Translations under genes and position numbers: made by a program
DNA from: Circinella umbellata
Lineage: Eukaryota; Mucoromycota; Mucoromycetes; Mucorales; Lichtheimiaceae
Reading direction: 5' to 3'
DNA: 21,249 bases
Assembly: GCA_025093555.1 (NCBI GenBank)
Contig: JAIWNF010000157.1
Coordinates: 1-21,249 of the forward strand
Shown: one piece after another, positions 19,500 through 21,249 of the stretch
Position numbering within the stretch: the first letter of the stretch is position 1
Layout of the letters: every line of letters starts with the position of its first letter
Notes under the pieces: generated by a model
Databases searched by the model: none
Seen by the model: only the letters and a program-made list of their open reading frames with translations
Told to the model about the DNA's origin: nothing

Positions 19500-20582
19500 A
19501 TGGCTCAATCACAGGTTCGGCGAAACGCCTGGGAAGCGTACGTACCAATGCGGATCATCTCTTTTTTTTAGTTTATTAAGCTATTAACTGGATTTAAAAT
19601 GGATTGAAGTGTTTCGTGTGGCCTATAACCTTGAAAAGAGAAATAGAGAAAAAGAGGTGGCTGAAAAAGGGTTAACAGAAAAAAAAGAGAAGCCGTAACT
19701 TTTTTAGTTGTAGTTAATGGTGGTGGTATTTTTTTGAAAGAAAAAAAAAGGAAACAGTTAAGGGGAGGATAAGAATAAGAAGGGAAGAATTAGAATGGTG
19801 GAAAAAAATAAGAGATCTCTTTTCAAGAACATTATTTACAATTGACGTGTCTTATATATATTAAATATTAATGTTAAAATGCAAATGTATTTATTATATA
19901 GACAAAATGGACGTTCCCAGACGGATACAACAGCAACAAATGCAGCAACAGGAGCAAATAACGTTAATACTACCTCTTCAACTGGTACTAATACAGCAGA
20001 ACCCAATGAGTTACTTCATATGTATATCTATGATTATTGTAAAAAGCGTAATTTTTCACAAGCAGCAAGAGCGTTTGCAACAGACGCACATGTTCAGACA
20101 GATCGAATGCCACCAATAGATATTCCATCAGGTTTTTTATCAGACTGGTGGGGTGTATTTTGGGATGTCTATAATGCCAAGCATAATGAAGCGGTTGCAA
20201 GTAAGGAGGCACAAGTTCTTGATCAGGTATATATATATATATATATTTATGATATATGATACTAAGACGCATACAACAGCATTTTATGTGAAGTCTGTTT
20301 CTTTTTCTTTAACTGCATGTTTGTTTATATTATGAAGATTTACTTATTTTCTTTTTCTCTCTTTTTCTTTCCACCCCTTTTTATTATTTTTGGTGAAAAA
20401 TCGTCATCATTACACCAATGACAATAATAATCATCTTTTATTTTTTCGGTGGTTTGTAGCATAATGTTGTTCTTCGAACTCGAAGGGAAGAAGTTCTATC
20501 ACAACATCGTCAGTTTAATCAAGCACAACAGCAACAACAGCAGGCGGCACAACAGGCTGCTGCTGCTCAACAAGCAAATCAA

Positions 20583-20615
<33 letters not shown>

Positions 20616-21249
20616 GCAGCACAACAACAACGTCGCGCTTCTGAAGTTCAACGACAAACCCAGTCTCCTCAGCAACAACAACAACATGCTCTTCATCACT
20701 CATTACAACAAGGCCAACAACAACCGCAGCAAACACCTCAACAACATGCTGCTGTAACTGCTCAAGCCGCGGCAGCCGCGGCCGCTGCCGGTCAACCCCC
20801 ACATCTTCAAAGTGTTCCATCACAACAGGCCCTGTCACGAGATTCTCGTCCGTCACCCGCAAGCAGTACCACCTCTCTTTCCAATACCGGTATGCCACAT
20901 CCAAATACTGCTAATACACCTAACAACAATAGCAACACCAATAACAATAACAATAATAATAATAACATTGTACATACTCCTCAAACCATGCCTGCATCTT
21001 TACCACAACAACAACATATCCAGGGCAGACATGCACCTTCACCATCATTTTCCCCAAATCAGATGCAAAGACCTAACGCAAGCGCGGCTGGTACTGAGTC
21101 CATGGGACAACCACAACAACATCCTTCTGCTGAGCATATGATGAATTCGCCTATGGTCGGTCCACAAGGTGTACCCTTGAACGCTCAAGGACAACAAATG
21201 ATTAATACCCAACGTGTACAAGCAGCTTCGAACATGCAAAATGCTGCTA
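19500..21249 (+). CDS. LisH/LUFS-domain transcriptional regulator (Flo8/SSBP-like), 5' part
   Basis: Exons 19500-19537, 19902-20226, and 20460 to the window end, where the gene continues. Intron 1 (364 bases, GTACGT...TATAG) joins Met-Ala-Gln-Ser-Gln-Val-Arg-Arg-Asn-Ala-Trp-Glu to Gln-Asn-Gly in a matching phase. Intron 2 is 233 bases with a (TA)n donor. After a Thr/Asn-rich stretch, residues about 50-110 form a LisH motif (Leu-Leu-His-Met-Tyr-Ile-Tyr-Asp-Tyr, then Ala-Ala-Arg-Ala-Phe). This is followed by Pro-Ser-Gly-Phe-Leu-Ser-Asp-Trp-Trp-Gly-Val-Phe-Trp-Asp-Val-Tyr, the signature of the LUFS domain shared by yeast Flo8, plant LEUNIG/SEUSS-type regulators and animal SSBP proteins. The rest is Gln-, Ala- and Asn-rich. 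It is probably a nuclear transcriptional co-regulator that oligomerises through LisH; targets unknown. No frame break was seen in any exon. Confidence 0.85.
20228..20246 (+). repeat. (TA)n microsatellite inside a splice donor
   Basis: The second intron of the LisH gene begins GTATATATA..., so the microsatellite overlaps donor bases +2 onward. Length changes would not alter the GTATAT consensus. Confidence 0.7.
20519..20700 (+). repeat. CAR (Gln) trinucleotide tract in the LisH gene
   Basis: Runs of CAG/CAA with interspersed GCW encode poly-Gln/Ala. The purest CAG run is at 20582-20605. Mixed CAG/CAA codons should slow slippage. The antisense frame (Leu/Val-rich, 20515-20904) is a shadow of this tract. 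Confidence 0.8.

Noticed and set aside
20515..20904. 129-residue Val/Leu-rich minus-strand frame
   Set aside because: Antisense reading of the poly-Gln tract of the LisH gene.
1..21249. tRNA or rRNA genes
   Set aside because: No cloverleaf with A/B boxes was noticed by eye on either strand, and the only rRNA-like word is 14 bases long.

Overview
The window looks like nuclear DNA of an AT-rich fungus, most likely an early-diverging (Mucoromycota/Mucorales-type) lineage. The basis is small introns with GTAAGT-like donors and CTAAC/CTGAC-type branch sites, intron-split genes on both strands with no operons, homopolymer-rich spacers, and a LisH/LUFS regulator with long Gln/Asn tracts. The lineage is inferred from gene character, not from a marker gene.

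Bases 1-12362 form one giant, nearly perfect inverted repeat. The left arm (1-6158) and right arm (6200-12362) are mirror copies around a 41-base single-copy spacer (6159-6199), and the left arm is still paired where the window begins. Going outward from the centre, each arm carries the 3' half of a sugar-porter (MFS) gene, cut off inside an intron at the symmetry centre; then a leucine-rich-repeat protein with a C-terminal Cys motif; an AT-rich spacer with a decayed satellite and a dispersed repeat; and an unrecognised coiled-coil protein ('gene A'). Gene A is cut by the window edge on the left and nearly whole on the right.

The arms differ at about 18 places that I could find by eye. Nearly all are one-base length changes in short homopolymers, and only two are substitutions (positions 5 and 925). 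Where the reading frame shows which version is right, sometimes the left and sometimes the right arm is intact; in one T run both are wrong in opposite directions. The same kind of one-base loss also breaks two genes outside the palindrome. This suggests an error-prone long-read consensus, and leaves open whether the palindrome is a real fold-back duplication or a chimeric-read/assembly product.

Bases 12363-21249 are single copy. They hold the 5' part of gene A; a 51-base minisatellite (12881-13105); a 38-base minisatellite that belongs to the dispersed repeat family of the arms (13190-13548); a 2-kb gene-poor stretch with a possible transposon end; a seven-exon acyl-CoA-thioesterase-like gene with a 4-base microexon (15508-17079); a 2.4-kb stretch with a 467-base fold-back element and coding relics; and the 5' part of a LisH/LUFS transcriptional regulator (19500 to the window end). 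The genes do not form an obvious pathway. I saw no rRNA gene, tRNA gene or CRISPR array.
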